NCBI RefSeq assembly: GCF_016545825.1
Contig: NC_052619.1
Coordinates: forward strand, 51,043,090 to 51,107,089
Origin: Eucalyptus grandis
Lineage: Eukaryota; Streptophyta; Magnoliopsida; Myrtales; Myrtaceae
DNA length: 64,000 nucleotides
Reading direction: 5' to 3'
A program made the position numbers and the translations under genes. How positions within the stretch are numbered: position 1 is the first letter of the stretch; each line of letters begins with the position of its first letter. The notes below the pieces were generated by a model. The model was not told where the DNA came from. It ran no database searches and saw nothing but the letters and a program-made list of their open reading frames with translations. This document shows, piece after piece, positions 33,151-46,400 of the stretch.

Positions 33151-36100
33151 CTTTAGTTTTTCTACTTTAAGTACAATTGAGGCTGAGGCCAGAGCGTTGC
33201 CAGGTGGGGTGATTCTCGAGAGAAAGATTAGGAAGCGTGAAATTGAATCTAATGATATGGTGTCGACTATCGGAGTGGCGCAGGATTCGATAGAAAACTC
33301 AACATCAACTCCTATTATGTTAGAATGCAGGATATCGCTGCTACGGCTGCAGCAGGTTCAGATGAAGTTCTTGTTTCAGGAAGCCAGATCGGTTCGTGGG
33401 TGCTTTGACAAGCTAGGTCGACATCAACGCCAGGAAATGTAGCTTTTTTAACGAAGTTCCTATTTGAATTATGGGCTTTTGTACGGCTGATTTTAAAGGA
33501 GTGTGGACTTTGCGTAACGTGGAAGTAAAAATGAGCCGAGGCATTGGCTGGTTTGTAATTGAAATGAGTCATCAGAGTGTTCATTATCGTAGAGACATTA
33601 CTTAACATTAATAATACCCAATATAAAAAAGTTAAGGTCAATACGGACCTTCTTGACGAACTGCAATCTAAGCCCGTCAACTTAAGAACTCCCTAGTTTT
33701 CTCAATCTAGCATGCCCGATCCGACAATCCAGCTTCCCATGCATGCATAATACTATAACCATTGTCCATACAATATGAACTATATGCTAAGCACCTAACT
33801 CGTGTTAAAATAATCGGTGATAAAGATCAATTATTTGCGCCCTTTATCGGTGTCGCAGACAATCGCGTAATCATTCAACGCACATCGGGGAGACACTACG
33901 ACATAGAAGCGTATAGAAAATGCTTAAAAGGAAACGTGAAATAATGAATCATCATGTTATTTAATTGCTAATGCTTAGTGCCAATTATGTGTGTGTGTAG
34001 TTTATGTTATCTCATCCTTCACGTTGCATTCAGAAAAGCCTTATCTTCCTTTGGTTCCATATCTAAGCTAGGTTAATTCTCGAGGGTAGATTGTCATTCG
34101 AGAAAGCTATACTTTAATGTAGTTATTTTGTCTTTAGTTAGATGACTGAACTTTGATTTTGATCTTTGGATGCATTCAACTTTTATTTCTTTTGTAACTA
34201 GCGCACTTTGGCCGTTCTCCGAGTAGCTTTGTTGCCAAACTGAAAAGTATAGTGACTTGCCATGCAATTAAAGTGAAGTACGTAACTATTAGAAATATAT
34301 TATCCGATGTTGTGTATCTCTCGTACCATAGTCTCGCAATCCTGATTCATTATAATTTATAATACTATACGTTATCTTAGATAGTCATCTTATAAAACCT
34401 ATAGGTATATATAATTCATTAAGGTCTATCGAAATATACAAAAATACTCCAAATTTGTTTTCAGGTTTTTTTATCTTAGTATTAGAGCTAGTCGATTTGC
34501 ACCCATATAGGAAAATATCTTAATTATCTAATAAGAAAACCTATAGAAATATTCTAATTTCATTAATATAATAGAATATTATAACTATCTCTCATAGTGA
34601 ACAATTGAGAAACCCTTAAAGATCAATCATGTGTAAATTAGAACTAAATTATTTGGATTTCCCAAGCCAACTTTTCGGTAAGTGTAGAAAATTTGGATTT
34701 CAACGCATTTGGTGATTAAAAGTCATATTTCACTAAAGTGCATATATCGTGTTTCCTGGGTCCTCTACTTGAAAATGAGTGTCGAAATGCACTTGTACAT
34801 ATCATTCATCCTTGACAATTTTTTTAAATTGATTAATTTAAATTTTAGTGGTATTTGGTGACGCATTCCTCAACAAAGTCTCTCCACCTACGAGCTCCTT
34901 AATAAGCTACAAACGAGATAGAAAAGGCAATTGGATAAGAAGAACAGCCAGTGAACGTAGACATCAATTAGTGGGGGACTAGAAGTCCATTTTTTTTTCT
35001 CCTCACTTTTACAATTATAATTTATAAACTTCCCTCTTTTGGGCTAAAATCGTAATTATAATCTTTTGGGGGCAATTCTACCTAACCAACTTGTCTTAGT
35101 TGAGTGGAGGACCTCGACCCGTCTCACCAACTCACCGGACCTGCCGTCGGCGCCATTCATGGCCCTGTTGGGTAAGCTCTGACGGACCGATCCAGTAGCT
35201 TAGAACACGCTCAATCAGCGTTCGATGGGATGCCGATACGGGTAGTCAAGCCGATATCATCTATAGAACTGATATTACAATGAATAGAATCTTTGTTTTA
35301 TAGTTTTTGAAGAATTTAGACTAGCTAGCACGTCATAAATTCAAATAAACCTCGTCAAAGCTCTACTTGATAAGCGTAATTCCAAAATTATGTTCATCGC
35401 TCCTTTCCAGAGTGAAGAACGTTAAAATATTCAAATATTAAATCGCATATTCATCTATCAGTTTTAGTTTTTACAAACATTAACGGTAGTCTTGAAAAAA
35501 AAAATTACATGACACCAAAGTAGGGGATTCTGAGTTTCAATCTTTCACAATACTTTATTTGTTACTCTTATTATATATTTTCATGCTTTAATCTTTGAAT
35601 ACGGACGTTAAAATACTTAAATAACAAACTAAGTCTTGACCTATCGTTTTGAACTTTTAAAATAATTGACTGCAATCTCACGGAATTTTGCAAAACAGAC
35701 CGAATGAGAAACGTCCAGGGGAAATTTTGGAAGCAGGCTCATGTGGGTCATGATTCGAAGCGATCACATGAAAAGAATTTGGAGCCAACAAAAAACAATG
35801 CAATTGGAGCCCTACCGAACCCACTGCCAGGCAGTGGTTCCATCAAATCAAACCCATCCCTTTCATTAGCAAAAACCGTGTCGAATGCGTCGAATTTTTC
35901 CATAAGAGTTTTCAAATCATCCAATGACATCGCGGTCTTCCAATCTCGTGACCCTCTCCTGATTAGCTCTAACTCCTAACTCCACCAGCCCACCACACCA
36001 GGAACCCTACCCTACCCACAACCACTCCCATTCTCTCTCTCTCTCTCCCCACATTGGATCTGATTTCTCGAATGACTTCATTTTCCATTAGCATTCTCTA

Positions 36101-37070
36101 TTTTTCCAGCAAATATGAAATATTTGGGTGCATACCTTATGCAATAGAAAACTTTGCACAAGACTCCTTATGTAAGTACATATAGAGATTGAGTTTATCT
36201 CCATACCCTAGCTTTGCCTATACGTATGCACTTGCATACCAATTAAAAAGAATACCATCGACACAATAGACCTCATAAAAATCCAATATATAAAAAGATA
36301 AAAGAAAGATGAAATGGCTTTAGCGTGAATTCGTTTGTTCTCGTTCCATGTGAAAAGGATGATGGTAACCCATTGAGCATAGTCAAAAATGCTGTTGGAA
36401 ATTTGACAAGTTCGAATTTTATATTTGGTGACAAAAAATTCAGCCTGAATTATTAAGATTAGGCGATAGGGATGTGAGTGGAGAGGACTGTGCCTAGTAT
36501 AGTATGCAAAAGATGGACAGTCCCTTTCTATCTTATCTAGGATCTATAAGAACTTTGGCCAATCGACGATATGAAATGAGACTAGTATGGAATCCGAGTC
36601 AAGAACCAATTTGCCAATTGGAAGTATAATCTATGCAACTATGATTGCGCACAACAATAAGCAGAAAACAATGAGAGTCTGTTGTTTAATAGATGAAAAG
36701 TGAATCCGGTATCTTGATGAAATGTATATTATTTTTCCCCAAGTTTGGCTTCTTTTTAGGTTTTAGCTTTTAAGTGAAGTTTACATGGAAATTGAGACTT
36801 AAGATTTTGGACAGTTTAGGGTGAATGCCTAGTAATTGTTGAATGAGTGATATGTGCGAGAATTTAGAGAGGTTTTTGAAAGTGTTGCGGATAGGGTAAT
36901 ATCGATAAATGAGTCCACTGAGAGGAAAGTTAAGATGACAACGAAATAAGAAATCTTGAAATGATTGAGATTAACATAACTTTGGTGCTATGATTAATGA
37001 AGAACTTGTTAAGGAAAATATTTTAGTCATGGAAAAGTTACTTTGAGTGTGAACATGATATCATGTAATA
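33151..37070. other. Gene-free stretch
   Basis: Mostly AT-rich. ORFs at 33146-33442 (98 codons) and 33762-33944 (60 codons, + strand) and 35748-35930 (60 codons, - strand) are noted. The last reads RDWKTAMSLDDLKTLMEKFD including upstream codons and has a protein-like look, with a (CT)n/(GA)n tract (36033-36048) upstream on its strand, but no family is recognised and a stop lies just upstream. 34990-35240 is a GC-richer block without coding similarity. Confidence 0.4.
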
Positions 37071-37079
37071 TTGTAATTT

Positions 37080-37506
37080 GGGATAATGACACAAATAGCT
37101 CTTGAACTTTAGCATAATATATAATATGGTCCCTGGTCATTTAAATATGTTCAATGCAATCATTGAATTTTAAGCTAATATTCAATGTAATCACTAAATT
37201 TTCAATTTACTCAATGTGATCCCTAAATTTTTTGTGTATATTCAATGTAATCCCCAAACCATACCAAAATATTTAATGCAGTTCTTCCATTAATTCAAGA
37301 TTAGGGATAGTAATGAACATTTTCATATAATCTGGGAACTAAATTAAATATGTACTAAAAGTTCAAAAATTACATTAGACAAATTAAAAATTCAGAAACC
37401 GCGTTGCACATTGAACTAAAGTGTAGGGACCACATTGAACAAACAAAAGCTGATGGACACATTACATATTGAACTAAAATTCATAGACCGTTTGTATTAT
37501 TTTCTT
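37080..37506. mobile_element. MULE-type MITE, 427 bp
   Basis: Flanked by an exact 9-bp direct repeat TTGTAATTT (37071-37079 and 37507-37515). The left half reads GGATAATGACACAAATAGCTC...GGTCCCTGG and the right half is its diverged inverse (...GACCGTTTGTATTATTTTC), with repeated 'CAATGTAATC' phrases inside each arm. There is no coding capacity. The 9-bp duplication suggests the Mutator superfamily. Confidence 0.75.
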
Positions 37507-37515
37507 TTGTAATTT

Positions 37516-40500
37516 CCAATGACATGTGGATGGCTCATTCAATACAATAAGAAAAACATGACCAAGGACATTGAGAAAAATAAATCATTAAGATAAGATA
37601 AGAAATTAGCTAGATACATATTTACAATAGAAAAAGTCCCCAAATTATGTTTGCTTGACATATTTACCGAACTCTTGTTTTGACATCAAAAACTTTTAAC
37701 TGTGCCCACAGTAACACCTTTACTTGAATTTTTTCTTCTAACATCAAAAACCTCTAGCTTGTACCTGCATGAGACATGCACCCTCCATCAAGGTTCTGTC
37801 AATTTCAGCCAAACAATGTTGTTTAAGCCATATCAACACCGTTTGCCTTCCATCGTCTATGTAAGCTGATTTTTAATGGTGCTTATTGACAAAATCTTGT
37901 TGGAGGGTAAATATTTACACAAGTATAAGTTTAAGGTTTTTTATGTTGCAAAAATTTTTGAAGTAAATATATAACAGTTGGCATATTTGAGGCTGTTTTA
38001 TGATTTTTTTTTTTTTTTTGTTCCCTTTTTACCATTTGTATATGCCTAACTACAAAAGTAAAATAGGAGGAAGACAGGCTAGCGAAGGTCATCACAACCC
38101 CAAAGTGGCTGTCGAGGACCATCTATGGCTCTATACTAGCCATAAACGAATCAAAATGGCCACCGAGGCTGCCCATCTTGTATAAACCCTCGGCTGCCAC
38201 CGGCTTGGCCATAAAGGGCAATCGAGCGATCACTTTAGTGCGTTTGTCAAGGTTCTGCACCAAAATTTGGCTAGTAGCATCGATCATTCGATGTGCCTGG
38301 GATAATTGGACCCTTGGATCACGACTAACTTGTTACTCATACCGCCCATCAATCGATTTGGCTCATGCCTAATCGGGTGGGGCCAAACTTCATTATTGAA
38401 TGGCTTTCCTCCAGCCTGCCCCAGTTCATGTGGCCTTTGGTGGGCATGGGAGTGCACATGGTTTGCCAAGGCCATAGGCGGATACATGATTAGTTTTCAA
38501 TGCCATCTGCGGCCCTCCAGGGCAACCAGTGGTCTGTCCAGGCCACCCCTTGAGTTATTCTTTCAACCGAGAATGGCCCTCTTGTTTAAACAAGAAAATT
38601 TAAATATAAAACTGCACAGAAGCTTACATATCACCTTTAGAACGTTCAAGGGCGGTTTTGCAATGTACCTCTTAAAGTCCGAGGGTTAATCAGGAGGGTA
38701 AAATGAAAGTTTTTCCAAAGAAAAAAAGCAAAATTAATGGACTGGTTATGTAATTTAACTAACTTGCAAGAAATGCTTTGCAGTTTCCCTTGAAAACTAC
38801 GAAAAGAAGATGTACGAGATTTTGCTTCGGGGCTCGTTCAAACCCAAGATCGTTTGCAATGTTCAACACATCGCTGCCCTCCGCTAAAAAAGCAATCATG
38901 AAAAGCAAACATCTGCAAATACTCCTTTCCGTTCAAATCCACAGGCAGTGAATGAACAACAGACAACATATCAGAGAAAAAGGGAAAGATTCACGGAAAA
39001 AGATTCAAAGACAGACGACAAGAACAAGCCACTCCCCTCTGCTTCGTTTGTCAAATCTCGGTTCTTTAAGAGGGTGGTAATCATTGCGTCTAAGAGCGTT
39101 CGACTTTCATTTTAAGCAAAGAGAAAAAGGATAAAGAAACACCTGCAAATGCACAGTCGCTTTAGGTGATGATGATTGATTCCATTCTTGAGAAGGTTTT
39201 CAAGGTCCTCTTTTTTGTAGGGTTCATCTTTTATCAAAGCCGTACTAATCACATCCTGCATGGGTCTTCCTCGCGGAACCCAAAGGGCACGTGAACGTGG
39301 ATATACATGCTGCTGCAGCATTTGTTTATTCACTTTTACTGAAAAGTCATGGAATGAACAGCTTATAATCGACAGCCTTTGTTGAAAAATCTCCATCTTT
39401 GGGAAGCTTAAACATGACTTTGCGACTGCTGGAAGCAATCATGCTGTAGCACCTGTCCAATCTGTCAAGCGTACTAAAAGAAGCCTGGGGAAGCTGCTCT
39501 CATCTCTTGGGAATTTTTTTTCTCGATGGATCTCGAAAGAAAAAGCGAAAATTCAAGTATTGTTGTTTATTGTCAAGAAAGATTGGACACCTTCTATAGT
39601 TTGAGTGATAATTTTTCATTACTTCATATGTTCAAGATTGAATTATTGTCTAAAGACAAAACTGTGCAAATTAAAACAACAAAAATGATAAACGTGATGT
39701 CTGACTATCAACTCATTTTCAAACAGTAAAACAAAAGAAATCATTTTTCTCGATATGTATTTGATCAATAGTTTACAAATTGGCAAACATGGCTGTCATC
39801 CATGTTGACCTTTAGTTAAATTTGTATGCGTGTAATGTTCATTAGTATAACCCACCAATTTGATATGTTATTGAAGGAAATTTTCTTTATATATAAAAAA
39901 GAAAAAGAAAAATATTGTCCTTAGGATGCATCAAAGTGCCATTTTCTATCTACATAAAGAGATTATTTCATGTTTATCGAATAATTGTGACAGATAAATA
40001 AATAAATAAATCGCAAAGGAGATTTTCTATGTATCAAATTGAGATGAGTTGGAATGTATTTGAAGCAAATGACACGATATTAAACCGCATCTTTGCGTCA
40101 ATTTAACAATTGCCACGAGCAAATGCATTCTCCTATTAAAAAAATGATGAAAAGAAAAAAGAAAAAAAAAAAGCTTTGATCCTCTTGAAATATCGTCATG
40201 GCCCCAAGTTAAATCGGAATCGCTATGGTACCATTCAAGTCACGATTGACGCCATCTCCCTCGAAAGTCGAGGCCAAAAACCTTTATGAAAAGGAGATTC
40301 GATCATGGACAATCAGGGATGCGATCTATCTGAAGGAAACCTCCTCTCCCATTTTGCTTTGCACTCATTAGACGCTACACCTCGAAGCTGTCCTGGAGCC
40401 AACCTTTTCAACGAAGCTCGACGTGAAAATGTGACCGCATAAGTATCAAAACTCCAAAAGGACCCTTTTGTGCTGACCTAACAACCGCACTCGTGAAGTA

Positions 40501-41934
40501 CTCCATAAAAAAAAAGGTACTCTTTAGTCATCACGCTCATGACGATGGTTCAATATCAGATCAGACGTTTTAATAAGCATTCATCTCTCGATTAACTTCG
40601 TAACCCTAGCGTCACATGTGAAAATCGTACGTAGTTCACAATGAAATTTTCCGATGGCGGTATAAGAACCCTAATGTAGAACTAGTCTTCATCCAACCGT
40701 GGAGCAAGAAGAGATTCAATCATGCAAAAAATTATACGAAACAGCAACAAAGTGCAGCTGGACCCGATGTTCTCTTTCATGATTGTTTATCGTCTTTCGA
40801 TTTTCTGCCCACTCCCTTCTGTTTTCACGGAAATGCACTTCTTTCGTACGTGTCCTCCTGCAAAGAACGATACGAACGTTTTAGCTGACGATGGAGATCG
40901 AAGATCGATGTTCCTGAAATGGCTTACAACCCTTGTGCACATCGCAGGCCCAAGCTATCTGCTCCCCTTATCTTTTCGACCCCCTCCAATTTCTTTTTCC
41001 AAAACCATTTATTGAGCTGAAAACGGGGACAACATCAACCACTCCTCTTCGCTATACTTAGACGAGGAAATGTTACATTATTTTATGGGCCGAACCATTA
41101 AAATAAGAGGGTTGAAGGAGACGTGCACCCATTTATGAATGTCGATTTCCGTACCTTATAAAAGAAAGTAATAATGAGACGCACTTCATCAGAAGTCAAA
41201 GGGATGTGGCCACTTGAGACCAAGGGAGATCCACCACCATCTTGTGAATCACGAGCGGGATGGACGATCGAACCCGTCATACTAACTGCCAAAAGGGCAC
41301 GAGATGTACATGCCCGTGGGTCCTAACTTAGTGCTCCAATTTGCACCAAACCCTTCCATAATTTGCACCTTTTTGACTTGGGAGATTTGGCGTTTTTCCC
41401 TGATTAAAACAATTCATTCACATGTATCGTGGTCAAAATAGTCTCGTGAGATCGAACCCCGAAGACACTTCGGCTAGTTTTCCCAATAGTGGAGTTAATG
41501 CTACTACATTTGACTTCTGGATCTCTTTGATGGCAACGTGTAGGCGGTCCATGTGCATCGCGGATATATCTACATCATCTTGGACGGGATCCTAGAGATT
41601 TGTTTTGGTTCATCGTATCAAAAGGAGGAGTGCGCTGAAGCATGCTTAAGATTTGACTAAGACAAAATTGACTCCGACCAGTCTTACCTACGATGACGAC
41701 AAATAACACCATAATTGCACCTAAGTCATTTACTCGATTTAAAATGTGTGTTGTGATGGTGACGGCTAAATTGGATCAAGTACTTGGGAAGATCTCCATT
41801 CCCCATCTCCGAAAGAAACTTAAGTGTATTCAACAATGTGATTCAAGCTAATTTGCCTTTATAAATCAACAAAATCTTGAATAGGGTAATGTAGACAATT
41901 ATTGAAAATCGTGGAAATATACTAACTTATCCCC
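37516..41934. other. Gene-free stretch
   Basis: 37600-38740 is repeat-like, with a GC-rich centre (38060-38690) and open frames on both strands that match no family I know. A - strand ORF of 108 codons (39112-39438) has a plausible composition (EDLENLLKNGINHHHLKR near its end) but no recognised domain, and the sequence just upstream is interrupted by stops. 40700-41015 (+) is another unrecognised 97-codon ORF. No tRNA or rRNA is seen. Confidence 0.4.
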
Positions 41935-42462
41935 GGTTCTCACCCAAATGTATTTTCATAAAAAAAAATGACCGAACGACTTTCAACTCGTTAAAACTCT
42001 TCAGCTTCACGCAACCTCAACACGTTTTCCCATAGCCATCTAGGCATTATGACATTTTGACTAGACTGATGATTCAACTTGGATTTTTTTATAGGTTCCC
42101 CACATACTAAACCTCTTCCAATAGGATAATTCATGCTTGGGTTCCCCCTCGCTCTATCTTCAGCGGCTAGACTAAATGCTCTCTCTCTCTCTCTCTGGTT
42201 CTCACCCAAATGTATTTTCATCAAAAAATTGAGCGAACGACTTTCAACTGGTTAAAACTCTTCAGCTTCACGCAACCTCAACACGTTTTCCCATAGCCAT
42301 CTAGGCATTATTACATTTGACTAGACTGATGATTCAACTTGGATTCTTTTATAGGTTCCCCACATACTAAACCTCTTCGAATAGGATAATTCGTGCTTGG
42401 GTTCCCCCTCGCTTTATCTTCAGCGGCCAGACTAAATGCTCTCTCTCTCTCTCTCTCTCACT
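41935..42462. repeat. 262-bp tandem duplication
   Basis: Units 41935-42196 and 42197-about 42462, both starting GGTTCTCACCCAAATG and ending in a (CT)n tract. They differ at roughly a dozen positions. The second CT tract is longer and has drifted into CTCGCT repeats (to 42482). The (CT)n at the unit boundary is the likely site of the misalignment that made the duplication. Confidence 0.92.
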
Positions 42463-42726
42463 CTCGCTCTCGCTCTCTCGCTCTATAGCTAGGAGTCTCT
42501 AGGCATAAGCTTCAAAGACATCAATTAGAAGATCGATTTTTTCTCCATATTAAATGATGTGTTGAGATGTGAACAACGCTAAACTTTACTGAGTCTGATA
42601 TGTAAAATTGATTTACTAAGTGATGTGTTAATCTATAATAGACTCTTTTGAAAAGTGGATCGTAATTGAGAATTGATGACGAGTCCGATGTATTACTTAT
42701 TAAGCCAATCTTATAGATCACATTAA

Positions 42727-43494
42727 GGGCGCATTTGATAACTATTCTATTCCGAAAATAATTTTTTTTATCAAAAATGAATCTTTTTTATTCTATTTAA
42801 AGGAACAAATTTTAAGTATTTGAAAATATTTGCTTGTTCAAAAATTGTATTCTCGGGATAGAATTACGTTTAGCACCGTCTTCAAAATTTCTAATCCAAA
42901 TCATTTTATTCTAATTTTTAAATAAGTTTATTACTTTTTTTCTTTTTCTCTTCCTTTCTTCTTTTCTTTTATCTTCTTCATCAACCGGTCGCCGGCCCCT
43001 AGTGAGGCCATGCCTTGTCAGCCGAGCCCTGACTGGGCTGGGCGACCCTCGATCTCGCCCAAATCTAGCAAGGCCGAGCTTGCCTAGCCCAACTAGGGCT
43101 CGGCCGAGCCTCGCCCGGCTAGGTGAGGGTCGTCGATGGCAGGGGGAGGCCGGGGCGAGGCTTGCTGATGGTTGGGCAAGCCTTTAACAAGCTCGCTTGA
43201 CCTCGCTCTAGCCGATCACCGATGACTAGTGGTGATGGACGATGGCGGGACGGTGGAAGAAGAAGAGAGAAGGAAGAAAAACAAGAAAGAAAGAAGAAGA
43301 GAAAAGAAAAGAAAAAATTTTGATTCTGGAATTGTTTCCGGAAACAAAAAATCAACTTTTTTTACTTCTCGATTTTACTGGAACAAATTTGTTCCCTGGA
43401 ACAAAAAATTTACCAGACGAATTTCTATTTCAAATCTAATACTAAAAATAAAATAATAGAATCAAACACTATGGGAGCGGTTGTGAAATGCACC
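42727..43494. mobile_element. Inverted-repeat element with TTAA flanks and GC-rich core
   Basis: The ends GGGCGCATTTGATAA... and ...GAAATGCACC are inverted copies with mismatches, and the similarity continues (GATAACTATTCTATTCCG against ATAATAGAATCAAACACT, inverted). TTAA stands on both sides (42723-42726, 43495-43498). Inside, a polypyrimidine zone (42940-42980) mirrors a polypurine zone (43255-43315) around a GC-rich core (42985-43230) of short GCTCGGC/GCCGAGC motifs. The ORFs in the core are composition artefacts. It is probably a MITE; the superfamily is not assigned because the target duplication could be TTAA, TTA or TAA. Confidence 0.65.
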
Positions 43495-43498
43495 TTAA

Positions 43499-46400
43499 GC
43501 CTTGCATTTTTCGAGGTGCAAGTCACCAGGAGCATGAGCTCTTTCTACTCGTGGTAAACGGACAAGGAAAATGAGTGATAAACAAGAGCCTCATTTCCCA
43601 AGAGAACAATTTATTGAGAAGCGTGTTTGGTGTGACAAATTCATTTTACATTTTAGCAAATTTTGAAGGATGAATTATAATGTTTTTAAAAAAATATTCA
43701 TTTTTTAATCTGACAATAAATAACTAATCCATATAAGATGAGCTGAGCAGTTATATGCATGTATCATATTCAATAAATTGATCATAAATGAATTTAAACA
43801 TATAGTGAATAGACGTTGCTTTCTCATTCTTCTCACTCTCGCCTTATTTTGGTATGACTTTTGGTAAATGAGGTTGAATATATGCTTATATAAGTTGGAT
43901 CGTGTTGGATATGTATTGGGTATAGGCCACTAGCTTTTCATTGTACGAATATAAGTCTATTAGGGTCAAATCATTTGTGACCCGATCCAATCTTAAACCA
44001 ACTCTACCCGTTCAATTAGTCTAATTTGGCCCTAAATGAAAGTCCGATTTCAAGTTCATTAAAAAATTAATAATAATAACGCCGCAAGGGGTACTACTAA
44101 AATCCATATTTGAACTCCTTTCAAGGGACATAATTTACTAAATCGAAACGCATTACACTAATTATATACATTAGGGGCATATAAGTAATGTTATTCTTCC
44201 TGTTTCTAGAGATATGCAATTTTCTTCCTTGATCTTTGAGAGAGAGAGAGAGAGAGAGAGAGAAGGAAGAGAACAGAGGATTCGCGTGAGCCTACGAAAG
44301 TGGATGTTGTACCATAGCCTCTAATAATAATGTCACTGAAGAGTCTCCCACTCAGGTCCAGACTCCCATGCGTAGAATAAAATTCTAAAAAAAAACACAT
44401 CACGATAGCTCATTGCCGCGTCCATTACGAATCCACCACCGTTCAAGAACATTCCCCGGGAATACCGTCGTATTGGCACGAAAACATATTTTGTAAAACC
44501 TTTTTGATTTGTACTTACTATTCGTATATGGGTCTCAAATCTAAAAAAGAAGATAAAATATATTAATTAGATACATTGATGTGGGGGCCGATGGTGAGAA
44601 CATTAGCTTGAAACTCGCAAACTGTCTGCATTCTTTTCGCTATTACTATGCAATGGTAGATATGGTCGAGCTTATGGGTCCAGCTCTTGCCAAATCGAAT
44701 TTTGAGTTGGAAGTTTGGAGATTGAGATTGGAGTCGTGCTTGGAAGTGTCGGGGTCTGTAGCTAGTGCGCATGGAGTGGGCTGCCTGCCACCTCGGCCAC
44801 ATATGGCCGAAGTACCGTACAACTCCCACGTTCTTTTCTCTTCCTTGTAAATTTCTCTTGCGTACTCTTGCGTTTGATAATTGCCAAACTCATAAGTTTC
44901 CCCGTGAGTTCACAACGGTTGATATCGGAGCTCGAGTCGAAATATCTAAAGTTGATTCGGGATATGAAAGTTTTGAGTAGCAAAACCCTCCTAAAGAGCT
45001 CCACAAGCATTTACCTATTCTCGCATAAGCAGACATCACAAAGTATATTAAGATGGCATCATCTAGAGACTATTACAAATAAGAAAAATGAAAGTCTGAA
45101 ATATCCTTAGGGTTCATGGATGCTTGCTTAACCCGAGTGACCACGGACAGTATGTCTTGGACAAGCCTACATCAAGGCACTCACAAAGACTTAGGAATCG
45201 AGCAAGCACCCGGTTATCGTGATCCACACACGGCAACACGTTTTTCAAGTCTTATTTTGACCTATTTTGTTTAGAATACAAACGTGGATATGCGAGGCTT
45301 TCTCTTAGGTTTTCGAGTGAAACACATGAGTGATTGGTTTTCAAGAAACGTATGAAAAACGCATGAGTGATTGATTGTGACTTTGTAACTCCTCGATTAA
45401 TAGCGGATTCCTTTATGGGTGGCTTTTTCGTGTGGTAGGTATCAATGCTCGGATGGCAACATGCGAATTTCTAATGCGCGTTATGATTTCTCATTGAAAT
45501 CTCCAATAATTTCAACATTTTGCATTTGATATGTAATTACAAGATACACGTTAACTTTTGCATTATTTCACAACAAATATATACATGTAAACATATAAAA
45601 GTACATATATATAAACATACACCATGAGCGAATCTCTAAATGACTCATATTACGTTATCTAGTTAGAGCATAACTCGTGCGAGAAGACTTCATGGCTTGC
45701 TTAGGATTATGGTAACGAGATTTCTAACCTTATGTCTTGGGGTCGTAGGTGATGTGGATTAACTATTGCTCAAATTGAACTTTTCATAGTGCAAGTGGAA
45801 CCTTATGACAACGCTCACGGAGATTACTAGTACTGATTGCCCCTTCTCACCAATTTACTAATGAAAAAGAAGCTTCACTTATTCATTGTTTACTTTTGAT
45901 TTGGCAAGATTCCTTTGGCGGCAGCTTAAACGTGATCATATTATAAAATTAGCAAGCACAAGAAGAAACTATTATCAATGTAAATAAATGGCCAGAGGCC
46001 GACTGCATCATTCATAATTAGTATAGGCAAGGGACTTGAATCCATCTTATAATATCTCAATTTTGATAAGTTTCAATTTGTTCGTTAATAGATGTCATAT
46101 GTAGCAAGAAAGCATTCTCAATTCACCTATAAATGGAGAGGACGCATGTCTTAATAAAGAGTTTTGGCCGTACATTTAAGGTATACTTGTTTCAGAAAAA
46201 AACTTTCCTCATAAACAAAAATACTTTTCGATAAATCATCATATAGAAAGCTACTTTCCCATTTTGAAGTTAGGGAATTCAATTTCCTAACTATAAATAC
46301 GCATAATTTCTTTAACCATAAATGGTTTTCTGTTAACTAATCGATTTCAATAAACCAAATGCATGAAAGTCTAGAAAACTAATTCATGGAGAATATATAT

